From positions 690,750,083-690,814,082 of the forward strand of contig NC_081412.1 in the NCBI RefSeq assembly GCF_030272615.1: DNA of 64,000 bases, written 5' to 3'. The notes under the pieces are model-generated. The model did not search any database. It was not told the DNA's origin and worked only from the letters and a program-made list of their open reading frames with translations. The translations under genes and the position numbers were made by a program. Each line of letters starts with the position of its first letter. The stretch's first letter is position 1. The DNA is from Cryptomeria japonica (lineage: Eukaryota > Streptophyta > Pinopsida > Cupressales > Cupressaceae). Positions 12,616-24,499 of the stretch are shown in pieces.

Positions 12616-13747
12616 TGTTAGGATAACTGGTGGACAACTAAGAGGGGGGTGGGTGAATAAGTTGTCAATAGATTATATTAATCAAACCACTTTATAACCT
12701 TTAGCTGGAGCACATAAACATTGAATACTAGAATATCTGAAATAGATACCGATAAGCAATAAAACTTAAGAATGAAACAAAGAATTAACACAATGCAACC
12801 ATACCACATAACACCATGATTTGTACATGGAAAACTTGATAAAGGGAAAAACCACAGTGGGAAGCCTACCCACAGTCAGATGATACTTCTACAAAAAGTA
12901 TGTGATACAATAAGGGGCCTGCACATGCAAGAAGGAACACTGCCTAGAGCATAGTACTCATTACAAAGGAGTCTCACTAACTACAGAGAGGATATAACCA
13001 CCTCAAGATAATTGGACAGCAATATAGAAGAATGAACTACTAGATATAGCAGATCTACCATGCATGATTACAGACCCAGTTAATCTCAATACCTCAAGCC
13101 TTTGACCTCTTACTTATACCCAATTCAATCACCTATGATCGACGAAATCTCCTTCGCATATGATATTACATTCCATGATCGTGACACATTTCTTTTTCCA
13201 TATCATTATCTACAATGAGATCTTACATCAATATATACAAACCCTAAGGCCTAAACCAATTAGGTCGGCCACATAAAAGATATTACAATAAGATCATTAC
13301 ATACATCCATATTACAATGATATGCCATGTCATCTTTAGACCAAAACAACAATAACCAATCCATAAAACATCCTTGTAACATGTAGAGAACACGCTAACA
13401 TGATACCAGTCCATAACCTAGATAGGTACCAGACCTAATCTAGGTCCTCCATGCCAAAGTGATGTCTCCAATCAGTTGAGGTACGATCAAGGATCACCTT
13501 CTACATCCTAAATTCCATCTAGAAGCCACACCAACACCACTTATGCATTATGTCAAATATTCTCAATGAAAGCTTTGCTGATTAAATCTTAAACGCTTAC
13601 TGGTAACACAAGATCTTCTACTGGTAACAAAAGATCTTCTACCGGTAACCAAAACCTGTCTATCGGTAACCAACCATAATAACTAGTGTTGACACCAATG
13701 ACAAAACATCAATGCAACACATAATCAATTCCTCCATATTTCCAAAA
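12616..13747 (-). repeat. C2 5' LTR
   Basis: The primer site (minus ATTGGTATCAGAGC, 12602-12615) abuts the LTR end CCTAACA at 12616. The other end is placed at 13747 by matching the start of the C6 LTR (TGTTGGCAAATTGG): here it is TTTTGGAAATATGG, with the terminal TG degraded. The inner sequence AATTGATTATGTG, and the stretch coding the repeated phrase about gttttgtcattg, match C6. It is about 1,130 bp. Confidence 0.75.
12918..12931 (-). promoter_or_regulatory. LTR hairpin, C2 copy
   Basis: The minus strand reads CTTGCATGTGCAGG. The six-base arms pair fully if one U-G wobble is allowed. It lies in the same LTR context as in the other families. Confidence 0.5.
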
Positions 13748-14024
13748 AACTCTACCTCATCTTGTAGGAAGCTCACAATTTGTTGATCAGAGTCAAAGAC
13801 CTACCAATTTACTTGATTATCAGGCATTGCTAATCTCACCACAAGTCTGATCTCTTTCTCTTTCTTTACTGCAACATGAGATGGAATATTATGTTGGGCA
13901 CCAATAGCTACTAATCTATCAGAATATTTATTTTGATTTCTAGGGACACTAGAAATATTGAAGGCCTGAAAACCTTCAATTAGGTCCCATGCTCTATACT
14001 TTTAGGACTTGAGAAGGTTGTTCT
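13748..14024 (-). pseudogene. G2 RNase H, C-terminal part and linker
   Basis: The minus strand encodes YRAWDLIEGFQAFNI, then SVPRNQNKYSDRLVAIGAQ, then VFDSDQQIVSFLQ. It continues, across the NA-A insertion, the RNase H frame at 42978-43200. The join is in frame once the 5-bp duplication is discounted. It has a stop near 14003 and another near 13805. The integrase that should follow is absent because C2 cuts in at 13747. Confidence 0.7.
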
Positions 14025-14820
14025 TATTGGCATTCTACACTCTTATGAGCAAAGTTGATGTTGTCATTGATGGTAACCAACTGGCAATCATCTGTCAACC
14101 AACCAACACTTACTGGCACCAGCAATAGACTTATACATACAATGGTAGACACTTCACCAGCAGCGGCAATAATGCATACCGACACAAGCCGACATGGAAT
14201 AAAATTTGTTTATTGTTTTATATTGTAATTATCTTTTGTACAAGCTGACATGGCATATTGTAAAAGACTCATTTATGTATGAGATCTTATAGGTCATTTA
14301 ATAGAGTATAAAATATATGAGAGAATATAGATAATATTTTGTATAAGGTGATATAGTTGACAATGAAGATTTTGGTAATAGAATGAGCTTAAACCGGTAC
14401 TGAACCTGGCATAATTGATGCTGATCTAAAGTAGTACATTATATTGGATTTTGATAATCCATTTTGTAAGTCAGTGAGACTTCTATTTTGTGATTGAGTA
14501 GTGAGCTCTAGGCTGCTAGCCTTCCTGCATGTGTAGGCCCCTCATTGTAAATAATATTTATTCATTGGCCAGTGAGTGAATAATGTGGGTCACAAATCCC
14601 ACAGAGTGTTTTCCCACATTGGGTTTCCTCATTAAATATCTTGTGTTATGGTGTGTTCCCTATGCTATCTCTACTATTCTTATTTACTGCATTAATTCTT
14701 ATTTACCAATACACTATTTTGGGGTACAAAGTTCTTAATAAGTTTAAATATTTTGTTAACTGGTTAGACACTAATTCACCCCCCCTCTCAGTGTATTTGG
14801 GACTGTCATTGATTCTAAAA
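14025..14820 (+). repeat. NA-A 5' LTR
   Basis: The 796-bp LTR ends GATTCTAAAA where its partner has GATTCTAACA. It carries a TATA-like TATAAAATAT at 14307-14316 (altered to TAGAAAATAT in the 3' LTR), the hairpin at 14524-14537 and a C-tract near 14779-14785. Confidence 0.88.
14524..14537 (+). promoter_or_regulatory. LTR hairpin, NA-A 5' copy
   Basis: CCTGCATGTGTAGG has arms that pair completely with one G-U wobble. It lies about 215 nt after the TATA-like site, so it would be in the RNA leader. The 3' LTR copy (42678-42691) has a degraded left arm. Confidence 0.55.
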
Positions 14821-14822
14821 AT

Positions 14823-14834
14823 TGGTATCAGAGC
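14823..14834 (+). other. NA-A primer binding site (tRNA-iMet)
   Basis: TGGTATCAGAGC lies two bases past the LTR end and is identical to the sites of C1 and C4, so the same initiator tRNA-Met would prime it. Confidence 0.92.
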
Positions 14835-14891
14835 CTGGTCCTCTATTTTCAAAAGCCTAACAACTTGAGGAAGATTCTGACACTGGTACAG

Positions 14892-15908
14892 ATGGATAAC
14901 TTAAGAAAACAATTGGAAGGAGCTCTTGTAGATTATGATGTAGAGAAATTGAAGAATATCAAACTTGAAGATGATCTAAGGACTGCACATGAATTCATTA
15001 AAGGACTTCAGGAGAACCTTGCTATAGCACAAAATAAAAGAAAAGAACTTTATGAGAAGATGCAGAAAGATGATGAGGAAAAATAAACTCTTAATGAACT
15101 TGCAAACAAGTTGAGTCAAGAAAATAGTAATATGAAGAATGAAATGCAAGATGTGACTATGAGGTTATGTAATGACATTGAAGACAGGAAGAAGAATGAA
15201 GAAGATTTGACTAGGAGACTCAATGATGCTGGAAATGAAAATCTAAGACTTAGTCCTGAAAATGATATGTTAAAGATAGATCTGATTCACATGCAGCATG
15301 ATAAAACTGAGCTTGTGAGACAAAAGGAAATTCTAGAAAATGAGTTGGCTACTGCAAATCAACACAAAGAGAAATTCAAGAAAAGTTCAGAGGAGCTTGA
15401 TGACATGTTGAAAAGTCAGAAACCTAATGGAGATACTAATGGACTTGGATTTGAAGTTGGAGAAAGTTTCGGTACTACAAACAATCTAGAACAGAACAAA
15501 CTAGTAAGACAACCTAATGCTTATAAGTTTAATGGCAAATGTTTCAATTGCAACAAATATGGTCATAGAGAAAATAAATGTAGATTTAGAAACAATTAGA
15601 ATATTAATGCACCCACCGGTCAATGTTCCAAATGCAACAAAATTGGTCATAATTCATAAAATTACAGAATGAATGTGAAATGCTATGTTTGTGGAAGATA
15701 TGGACACTTATCTAATCGATGCAGAACACAAACCGGTGTAGGATATGGAAAGACTATTTAGAGGAATAATGTGACTTGTTATGCTTGTAACAAAATTGGA
15801 CATATTGCCAAATTTTGTAGAACCAAGACTTCACTGGCAAACAATAAAGGATCCAGTTTGAAAGGCAAAGAAAAGGTAGATGAGGTAAAGCAGGTATTTT
15901 CAAAATAA
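14892..15908 (+). pseudogene. NA-A ORF1: coiled coil plus CCHC zinc-knuckle protein
   Basis: The reading frame starts at ATG 14892 (MDNLRKQLEG) and stays in one frame to TAA 15906. In-frame stops at 15084 and 15597 and a few more in the zinc-knuckle region break it. The first ~170 residues are highly charged, with heptad-like spacing that suggests a long coiled coil. The C-terminal third holds four zinc knuckles in the order CFNCNKYGHRENKC, CSKCNKIGHNS.., CYVCGRYGHLSNRC and CYACNKIGHIAKFC; the second is damaged by a stop and a Cys-to-Tyr change. I see no UBN2-type gag core. By position and knuckles it should act as the RNA-binding structural protein. It is colinear with ORF1 of NA-B. Confidence 0.8.
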
Positions 15909-16157
15909 TGGATTAGGAAGAGATATCAGAATGTTGATGAAACTATCTCTATACTGGTAGAGAAGAGTAATCCTCCACCAGGAGGAGATTCTTCATCCAA
16001 CTGAGAAGTAACCCTTTGGGGGTATTGCAATAAGTTGAAAGTAATGCAGATTACCCTCGGTTGATGATGAGAAGATATATTTCTTCTTTACTGGCAGATG
16101 TGTTAAGTTTTCACTTAACTGATGAGCATTTAATGCAGTTGGTAAGAGAAATGTCAT

Positions 16158-16164
16158 TATAAAT
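16158..16164 (+). promoter_or_regulatory. TATA-like box before NA-A ORF2
   Basis: TATAAAT lies 151 nt before the ORF2 ATG. NA-B has TATAAAAT 150 nt before its ORF2 ATG. Conserved spacing in a non-coding gap between two ORFs suggests an internal promoter; no transcript evidence is available. Confidence 0.5.
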
Positions 16165-16308
16165 CAGCTAATTTCCCTATTTTTTGACTCTCTGAGCATT
16201 CAAGTTAGTAGAGAGTGCGAAAACAGAGTGAAGGCATTCAAGGCGAAGGTGTGGAGTGATTTCTTTCAAGCATTTAGAATATTTTCAGGCAACTAAAGGT
16301 ATTTTTAA

Positions 16309-18860
16309 ATGGCTTCTTCTTCTGCTCCCGAGTTTATTCGAAACCCTACTATTGTGTAAAATATGAAATGCCCTAGACCCATATTTAAAATAATTCCTGA
16401 AGTAGCTAAGCAAGATGATTCTATAGGGGCATTTTCAAAAATTCCTGAAGGTGTAGCTTTTGCAGAAGACCCTAGGATTTATATACATTGCAATATAGAA
16501 GAACTAGGTTCTGAAGAATTGATGAAAATGTATACTAAGGTGATTTGTGATGAAAATAGTGTTGTCAAACCTGAACATAAGATTATAGAAACTCTAGGTT
16601 TTGTGGAGATACTGAACATTCCCCAATCTCCAGAGGAAGTAGTAAAAATTGTTTTGAGTAGAGCACATGGATAATTTCTATGGTTGGATTCTGTCTGCAA
16701 ATTAACCCAGCAAGAAATTAGGGTAGTAACTAGTTTACCCTCAAACGATAGTAGACCTAACAAAACAAAGAAGATTCCTAACAACAAAGTGATGACCCTA
16801 ACCAGAGAAACATCTGACAATATATCACTAAGAGTGAATGATATCAAGGACATAAATGTGAGATTTGTAAGTATGGTATTAGGATACAAGACCACACATG
16901 TTAACAGACTAAATTTAGTTTCTAGTCTTTGTATAAACAATGCTTATGAGATGGTTAACAACAATGTAATGATAGATGTGTGTGACTAGCTAAAAGATGA
17001 ACTCATTGACAATTTGAAAAAGATCAAAGGAGATAAGAAAGGGGCATTCTAATTTGGAAATCTTTTGGTATGTTTAATGTTGTATTTCACTAAGGAAATC
17101 CTTGGTACAGGACCTAAAGAAATTGGATATGATATACCAGTAGGAAAACAATTACAGGAAGCTTTTACTGGCATGGGAATTGATAGAGACGACAACATAA
17201 TTGAATAATTCAAAACTTTCCGAGCTAAAATGAAAACTAGAGAAAGACTACCATAGAGTGTAGTGGACAAATATGACAAAGAAATTTGTTTTGTTATCAA
17301 AAGAGATGAGACATGGATGGAAGCTGTATTCCCTAGGAATGTCTGGGTAACTAAAATGGGATATGAGGTAGATCTTAACATTTTGGAGACATATGCTAAA
17401 GCATTACTGGATGCACCGAGAGAACCATTAGAACAAGTTTTTGGTAGTGCTAAGACTATTGAAAGTGATGTAAATACATTGAAGGAAAGAAAGAAAAGAG
17501 AAAAATTTATTAGAGATGCTTCTAAGAAAGTGAGGGAAAACAAGGAAAATGTAATGAACATAAGTGGCATATCGGCTACTGAGCTTGAAGGACTTCGAAT
17601 GGAGGCACACATTTCACTAGTTTGCACATCTTCTGGAACTGAAAGTGACAAGGCAGCCAAGTTTAAAAGAGTTGAAAGGAGGAAGAGAAAACCTTCACTA
17701 GTACCCTCTCCTTCACCTAAGAGAACAAGGACTTTGAGGAAGAAATAACAGGCAGTAAGGGGACCACCAAAGAAATTAACACCAAAGAAGAAACAACAAC
17801 CAGTTACCCCTTCTTTGAATGATTTACTAAATGAGATAACTGATGATGGAAATTTGGCCAATGTACACCAACTGTATAAAACATTTAATGATTCAAATAG
17901 GGAAAGCATTGAGAACAATATTATTTTACATCTAGACATATATAAAAAGGTTTTGAATGAAGTTGTGGATGACTTACCCAATGATCTATATAGGAGAATA
18001 GAAGCAAAAAGGAATGCAGTGATGGAATTAGATAAGAAACTAAAAGTTGAGAAACTTCTAGCTGTACATTCGGTGAATTCAAAAGAAGAAATTGATGAAT
18101 TAACTTTTGAAGCTAACCGATCTGTTTTTGCTAGTGGACACCGGCAAGTAAGTTTAATGGTAGGAAGAGTAAAAGAAATTGCAGATGAAACTGCTGATAA
18201 CTGGGATATATTTTTTGTGTAGAAGGAAAAACAAGAGGAAATGAACCGACCAAAGAAAATATTTAAAGTGTATCAAAATGATAAGGACAAAGGAAAAGGA
18301 AATGTTGGTGGTATTCCAAACATCAAGACCATTGACAATTTACTACCACCTTTGGATACTACACCGATACATACTAATGATCCACCGGTTATTAACACTG
18401 AAGGTGTTACACATGATGACACTAATCCTCAATCTGAGATACTATTCACCATGAATGTGGATACTCAGGAAGTGAATATTGTTGTGGGCAAGGATAGTGC
18501 AGAGGCTAAGGAAGACAATGTTGACTGTGGCAACATGGCTGAGAAATCGGTAGAGACTGTTGAGGTTGAGATCCCAACCCAAACAGAGCAACCATTAGAA
18601 ACAGAGAAACCTACTGAAGGAATAGATGCTAGCATGGGGCCACTGGAGACTAAGATACCAACATAACATACTGAGGCAGAGGTACACACTGAGGTAGAGA
18701 AATTAACAATCACTGAGACATCAAAACAGTCTAAGAAACCCTTGCTAGTTGAGATGCAAACATAGACTGATCCACCAGAGGTAAACACAAGTAAAATGAT
18801 TACAATTGATGGAAGCACAGAGGCAATAAAGGCAATTGGTGTAACATCCGGTGTTGGCAT
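16309..18860 (+). pseudogene. NA-A ORF2, N-terminal 850 codons, unknown protein
   Basis: It starts at ATG 16309 (MASSSAPEFI) and holds a single frame for about 850 codons, interrupted only by stops (16357, 16672, 16987, 17050, 17206, 17254, 17746, 18220, 18664, 18763). It has no frameshift. It aligns throughout with NA-B ORF2; conservative exchanges (K/R, I/V, D/E) dominate. Visible parts are a globular N-terminal ~400 residues (IYIHCNIEELG; VKPEHKIIETLGF), a basic Ser/Pro-rich centre near 17640-17800 (SPSPKRTRTLRKK) that looks like a nuclear targeting region, then a helical part. No pol, gag or other family motif is recognised. C4 cuts it at 18860; 33487-33511 and 41154-41961 continue it. 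Confidence 0.75.
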
Positions 18861-19916
18861 TGTAGGTCCCAGAGACAACTGAGAGGGGGGGGTGAATTAG
18901 TTCTCAAATAAATTCAAACCAAAAACTTATTAACCATCTTAATTCTTAATACCGGTAAATAGTGTTAACAGAAAATTGCTATACTGGTAAGAATTAATGC
19001 ATGAAAAATAAGCACAAAGTCATCCACAACACATGACACCAATATTTGTAAGTGGAAACCCTATAAGGGGAAAAACCAAAGTGGGAAACCTTACCCACAA
19101 TCAGATGATACTACTGCAGATAGTAAGTGTACAAAGAGGGGTCTGGACATGTAGAAAGGCCAATAGCCTAGAGCTCACTACTCAATCACAAATAGGAGTC
19201 ACACTGACTACAATTGGATGGTTAAATCCAATGAGAATGTACTGCACAAAATAGCATCTTCATATGCTCGATTCAGTACCGGTGTAATGCTGATATGCTT
19301 CTACAAAAACCTAACTTCACCTTCAAATGATGTCTTCATGTATATCCCTACTTGATCTCGCATATACCCTTCCTTAAATCATTTTCGCATTCCACACTTG
19401 ATCTTACAAATAAGATCTTACATTTATACCATACCCTAAGACCAATTTTAGTAGGTCGGCTCTACAAGATATTACAATAAAAACATTTTACAAACAATAC
19501 AATATCCGATGCAATAACCGATTGAACATGTCAGCTTAATGCATTTACAACAATAATAAATCATCTCCACAGTGTGCCATGCTGATCTGGAAAAGATAAA
19601 CCTGCCGGTGTAACCCTAGATAACCTAGACCTATTTGCCAGTAAAAGAAAATATGCAAATAAGAATATAACAATGATTATTACTTCAAAATAAAGTGTCC
19701 ACATGATGTCTTCAACATTACCAAGTGTCTTCCATGTCGTTGCAGGTGCTAGTGAACATTATATCCTACCGGTGAACATTATATCCTGTCGGTTAACCAT
19801 ATACCGGTAACTGTTTGCATAGTTTACTGTTTGCTAGTGAATGTTGCTGGATCTCCAAAGTAGGTGTATTTAGTAGGTGTTGACATCAATGACAAAACCA
19901 TACCAAAATACCAACA
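18861..19916 (-). repeat. C4 3' LTR
   Basis: This 1,056-bp LTR has ends TGTAGGTCCC/CCAACA on the plus strand and matches the 5' copy with scattered substitutions and small indels, for example an added gcatagtttactg stretch near 19818. A minus-strand TATAAATG lies at 19431-19438. The hairpin copy at 19142-19155 is degraded. Confidence 0.92.
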
Positions 19917-20261
19917 ATCTCCCCCTTTGGCATTGATGGCAACACAAGATGAAAAAACCATCAAAGTGTCAGAACAGAAATGCTAAGTACAAAAACCAAC
20001 AATCTCCATTTCTCCCCCTGGGAGTAACATGTGTTTATCCAAGGATTTATTTTCAATACCAATCTCTCATACCAATCTCTCCTCAAAAAGATAATGCATT
20101 TTTCCATATATCTCTCCCTAATGTTTTTCCGTATATCTCTCCCCCTTTGACATCAAATGCCAAAGTCACAAAAAGTCAAGTTCATACAAAATACCAACCA
20201 ATTCAATATACCAACTACTCCCCCTGAGAAGTAGCTTCCTCATCAAATACTGGAATAAAAG
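19917..20261 (-). other. C4 3' non-coding region with polypurine tracts
   Basis: No gene is present. Read on the minus strand, the sequence beside the LTR is TGCCAAAGGGGGAGAT, the polypurine tract that primes plus-strand DNA. Further G-tracts of the same style (CAGGGGGAG, CAAAGGGGGAGA) occur near 20013, 20145 and 20219. Such tract repeats are also seen 5' of the 3' LTRs of C5, C6 and both NA copies. Confidence 0.75.
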
Positions 20262-21591
20262 TATAGATAGGAATTTGGAAATCATCAAAGCAAGATAAAC
20301 ATTAGCCTAGTTCAATCATGAAAACTGAAATGCAGTGATAACAATCCTAAAAACACTCAATAAAGACATGAAAACAAGACATCAATTCAAACGCAAACCA
20401 TTGCAAACTTGAATGTCTCCTTCATGTGGCTCCATTGTCCTTCTTTCTCCTTCAAATAGCTTTATTTGTGGATCTCACCTACTAGTGCATAAGCATGATG
20501 TGAAAGCAAGTAGACAAGATGATAGTGCAAGAATACTAGAAGCGTGATTGATTCGACCCAGGGATCAGGGGCCTTGATTGAAGAAATTCATCCAATTTAT
20601 AGACAAATTGGAGAAAAGATCAGATTAGCATGAAATTGATATTAGAGGCAATTGATTTCAAAAATGGCAAAATTGAGTTGAAGAAAGAAGGTTATGACAC
20701 CTTCTATGTCATGAATTATGACATATTGCCAATGCAAAGGTTAGAGGACTAAAAGCTTTATGACATCTTCCTATGCCAACAGTATGACGCATGAGAAATT
20801 CATGCTTCCACCGAAGCACAAAAATAGGGAGAGACTAGAGAGAAATTGATTAGGTGGAAATTGAATTTAGCAAATTAGAAAATGAGGTGGAAATTAGGAA
20901 TTAGGAAAATTAGAAAATTAGAAATGATGTGGAAATTAGGAAAATAAGTGAATTAATTAACAATTTTTCATTCATTAATTAATTCACAAAAAGAGAGGGA
21001 ATTAATTAGCCAATTAAATAAATATTTAATTGTGACAAGAAGACTTAGGATAAATAAATAAATTATTTAACCTAGAGGGAAAATGACAAACAAGATTAAA
21101 TGAATAAATCATAAAACCCTAGAAGATGAATTAGAAATGCAAGAATGACAATTAGGTCCTAACAAAAGATAATTGATGTAGGGTCGATTTAATCATGATT
21201 TTGACTTGATGAATGATTTGATTGATAAACAATTGAAATTGGTTGACAAATTGACCAATATTGATAAAGAGACCAAATTGATATGCACCAATTGACATGA
21301 TTGAAGAGGACAAGGATCGATGACAAATCGATCGCAAAATTGACGAGATTGACAAGGACGAGGATCGATGACAAATCGATCACAAAATGACAAGATTGAT
21401 AAGAGGACAAAACCCTAATTCAAAAGCGATAAAAATGAGGAATGCAGAAGAAGGACTCGATGCTCGCAAATGATAAAGACCAAGTACGCAACATAGAAGA
21501 AATGTTAATGCGACGCAAAAACCTAAAATAAGGCAATGCGCCAATGTTAAAGTATGACTCCACAAGCATTGACCATTTTTAGGTGTCTACA
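20262..21591 (-). mobile_element. S2, solo LTR inserted in C4
   Basis: This 1,330-bp non-coding insertion lies between RNase H and polypurine tract of C4. A perfect duplication aaaag flanks it (20257-20261 and 21592-21596). It ends TGTCTACA like S1; its other end is TA, probably a mutated TG. It is oriented minus by the same reasoning as S1. It contains a 48-bp tandem repeat (21313-21408) and AT-rich blocks. No coding sequence is seen. Confidence 0.72.
21313..21408. repeat. 48-bp direct repeat, two copies
   Basis: Two adjacent units (21313-21360 and 21361-21408) both begin AGGATCGATGACAAATCGAT. The second differs by a few substitutions and a shifted short indel. It lies inside S2. ATCGATGACAAATCGAT is itself close to an inverted repeat. 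Confidence 0.75.
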
Positions 21592-21640
21592 AAAAGATTT
21601 GTCCATTTAATTCTACCAGTTGATGATAATCATCAACTGT

Positions 21641-24499
21641 CTAAGTCTCTACCAGTGGAGGTAAGACTCCAAGTTGATCTCTGAGATACTCAAAAGTTTC
21701 CTTAGGCAAAGGTTTTGTGAAAATATCTGCAAGCTATTCTTTAGTATTCACATAAACTAGTTTTATCTCCTTTTCTTCAACTTTTTCCCTTAGAAAATTT
21801 AGTTTGATAGAAACATGTTTTGTTTTAGAATGTAATACTGGATTCTTAGATATATCAATTACTGCAGTGTTATCACAATATTTAGTAATAGGTTCCTTGC
21901 ATTTTACCTTTACGTCTTTCAACATTTGCTTAAGCCAAAGTACCTGTGTATAGTTTGTTGCTGCTGCAACATATTTTGATTCTGCTATTGATAAAGATGT
22001 ACAACTTTGTTTCTTACTTAACCAAGAAACTAATCTCTTTCCAAGAAAGAATGCTCCTCCAGTGGTGTTTTTTCTATCATCCACATCTCCTGCCCAATTT
22101 GCATCTGTGTATGCATATAGATCAAAATTTTCATCTTTAGGATACCATAATCCAAGATTTGTTGTGCCTTGTAAGTACCGAAAAATCATTTTTACTGCTG
22201 ATTCATGATTTTCCCTAGGATTACTCTAAAATCTAGAAACTATACATACTGCATTCATAATATCAAGTCTGGTTTGAGTCAAATATAGTAAACCTCCTAT
22301 CATAGATTTGTATCTAGTTGGATTAACAGGTGTAGATTCATCCCTTTGAGAGAATTTGTCATTTTTAGTCATAGGTGTGCTTACCGGTTTAGAGTTCTCC
22401 ATCCCAAATTTCTTAAGTAGTTCTTTCAAGTACTTAGATTGACTCAAAAATATGCCTTTATTAGTCTGTAAAATCTACAATCAGAAAAAGAATTTTATTT
22501 CTCCGATCATAGACATTTCAAATTCATGTTGCATTTCAAGAGAAAATCATTTGCATAATCCATCTTCTCCTCCAAAGATTATATCATCAACAAATACTTC
22601 CATAATCAAGATGTCATCATTAGTTACTTTGTAATATAAATTGCTATCTGCATTTCCTTTAGTAAAACCAATCTTTAAAAGATACTTATCCAATCTTGCA
22701 TACCAAGCTCTTGGAGCTTGTTTTAATCCATACAGAGTTTTTCTTAATCTGCAAACCATATCATTGTCATCTGTCAAAGAAAATCCATCAGGTTATTCAA
22801 TATAGACTTCCTCTTCAAGATCTCCATTCAAGAATGCACATTTGATATCCATTTGATAAACTTTGTAATCCTTGTGGGCTGCAAAGGCCAAGAATAATCT
22901 AACTGCCTCAATTCTGGCAACCAATGCAAAGGTTTCATTGTAATCAACTCCTTCTTTCTGAGAATATCCCTTGCACACTAGTCTTGCTTTATTTCTGACA
23001 ACGTTACCATCTTCATTGAGTTTGTTTCTAAATACCCATTTGGTTCCAATTACATTTTTATTTTTAGGCTAGGGAACTAATTTCCAAGTATTATTTTTCT
23101 CAATTTGTCCTAATTCTTCTTCCATAGCTTTAATCCAAAATTTATCTTCACATGCCTCATTGATAGATAATGGTTCAATTTGAGAAATATGACATACCTC
23201 TTCATTTGCCAATCGTCCTCTTGTCATGACTCCTTTAAATTTGCTTCCAATTATCTAATCTTCAGAATGATTCAGTCTTACATACCAGGGTGTCTTAGTC
23301 TGTTATTGTTCTTCAATTACTGTGGATTCCTCTAATGATACCAGAGTAAATGGATCATCATTATGTACTGGTGGATTTATTGTAGGTTCATTTGTCATAA
23401 TTTTTGTTCCTGGTTTAGAGTCTATATACCTTGAAGTTCCTCTGAATTGTTCATCTATCTTTACATTTGTACTCTCAACAATTTTCTGTAATCTTTTATT
23501 AAAACATCTATATGCTTTACTCTTAGATGAATAACCAAGAAATATTCCTTCATCACTTCTAGGATCAAACTTGCCAATATACTCATCTCTTCTAATATAA
23601 CATTTACTTCCAAAAATTTTGAAATACTTAAGAGTAGGAGTATTACCAAACCATAGTTCATGAGGGGTCATATTGGTTTCACCTTTGATGTGAACTTTGT
23701 TGAATGTATAGACAACAGTTCTTACTGCCTCTTGCCAGTACACATGTGGTAGATTTGCTTCTGATAACATACTTCTTGCTGCATCCAAAATAGTTTTATT
23801 TTTCCTTTCAACAACTCCATTCTGTTGTGGTGTCCGAGGTGCTAATAACTATCTTTTGATTCCATTTACTTCACAGAATGTATTAAAATCTTTAGATGTG
23901 AATTCTCCTCCTTGATCTAATCTTAAACATTTAATTTTCTTACCGGTTTCATTTTCAACCATTGCTTTGAATAGCTTGAACTTCCCAAGTGCTTCTGATT
24001 TTTCTCTGAGAAAAGTAACCCAACACATTCTAGAATAATCATCAATAATTAGCATGAAATATCTATCACCTTGTAAGCTTTTAGTTCTAGCCGGACAACA
24101 TAAATCAGTGTGAATTAAATCAAGGGCATTATTGGATTTTTTTGGAATACTTTTGAAACTAGCTCTAACTTGTTTTCCAAATTGACATTCCTTGCAAATT
24201 GTATTATGAGGTTTCACAATTTTAGGTAGATCTCTAACTGCCTTAGAAGTACTAATTTTTACCATGAAATCAAAATTTACATGACATAGTCTTTTATGCC
24301 ATAGCCAACTTTCATCTATATGTGCAATTAAGCATGCATTTTCACTATTATTCAAATGAAAGATATTACCTCTAGTCTGATTACTGGTTGCAATTTCAAA
24401 ACTAGTTCTATTCATGATTTTGCATTTTCCATTTTTAAATTGTAACTGAAAACCTTTCTCAACTAATTGACCAACACTTAAAAGATTATGTTTTAATCC
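21641..24499 (-). pseudogene. C4 pol: integrase, reverse transcriptase, RNase H
   Basis: Read from 24499 leftward: integrase with an intact HHCC module (LWHKRLCHVNFD, CKECQFGKQ), HTDLCCP (first Asp kept, Gly lost), LRLDQGGEF (second Asp) and a retained Glu after the PQQN region. RT follows with [11 protein letters not shown] near 22560-22590. RNase H follows with DANWAGDVDDR, AESKYVAA and CDNTAV, the expected acidic residues. The polyprotein ends at TAG 21641-21643. In-frame stops and frame changes occur around 23110, 22790, 22545-22450, 22230 and 21730. NA-B inserted at 24499, inside the stretch between protease and integrase, and the frame resumes at 31097. Confidence 0.9.

Larger units (their letters stand above)
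9427..13747 (-). mobile_element. C2, 3'-truncated copia retrotransposon
   Basis: A minus-strand copia element with 5' LTR, primer site, gag, protease, integrase and the first half of reverse transcriptase. Coding similarity stops abruptly at about 9427, just after the RT active site; the rest of RT, RNase H and the 3' LTR are missing. It is related to C6 (similar gag, integrase and LTR start) and distinct from C1/C4. Its right end interrupts the G2 RNase H sequence. A deletion through its 3' half is the simplest explanation; a target duplication cannot be tested. Confidence 0.88.

Noticed and set aside
9427-13747. C2 as the 5' half of C1, split by an inversion
   Set aside because: C2 gag, integrase and LTR are of a different subfamily (closer to C6), and both C1 and C2 have their own 5' LTR and primer site.
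17049-17981. A 310-residue open frame on the minus strand
   Set aside because: It is antisense to ORF2 of NA-A, whose sense frame is conserved in NA-B. The antisense composition (Ser/Leu/Phe runs) is typical of a shadow, and NA-B has no equivalent full-length antisense frame.
20262-21591. S2 as part of the C4 3' region instead of an insertion
   Set aside because: The perfect aaaag duplication and the shared TGTCTACA end with S1 favour an insertion, although the TA start is imperfect.
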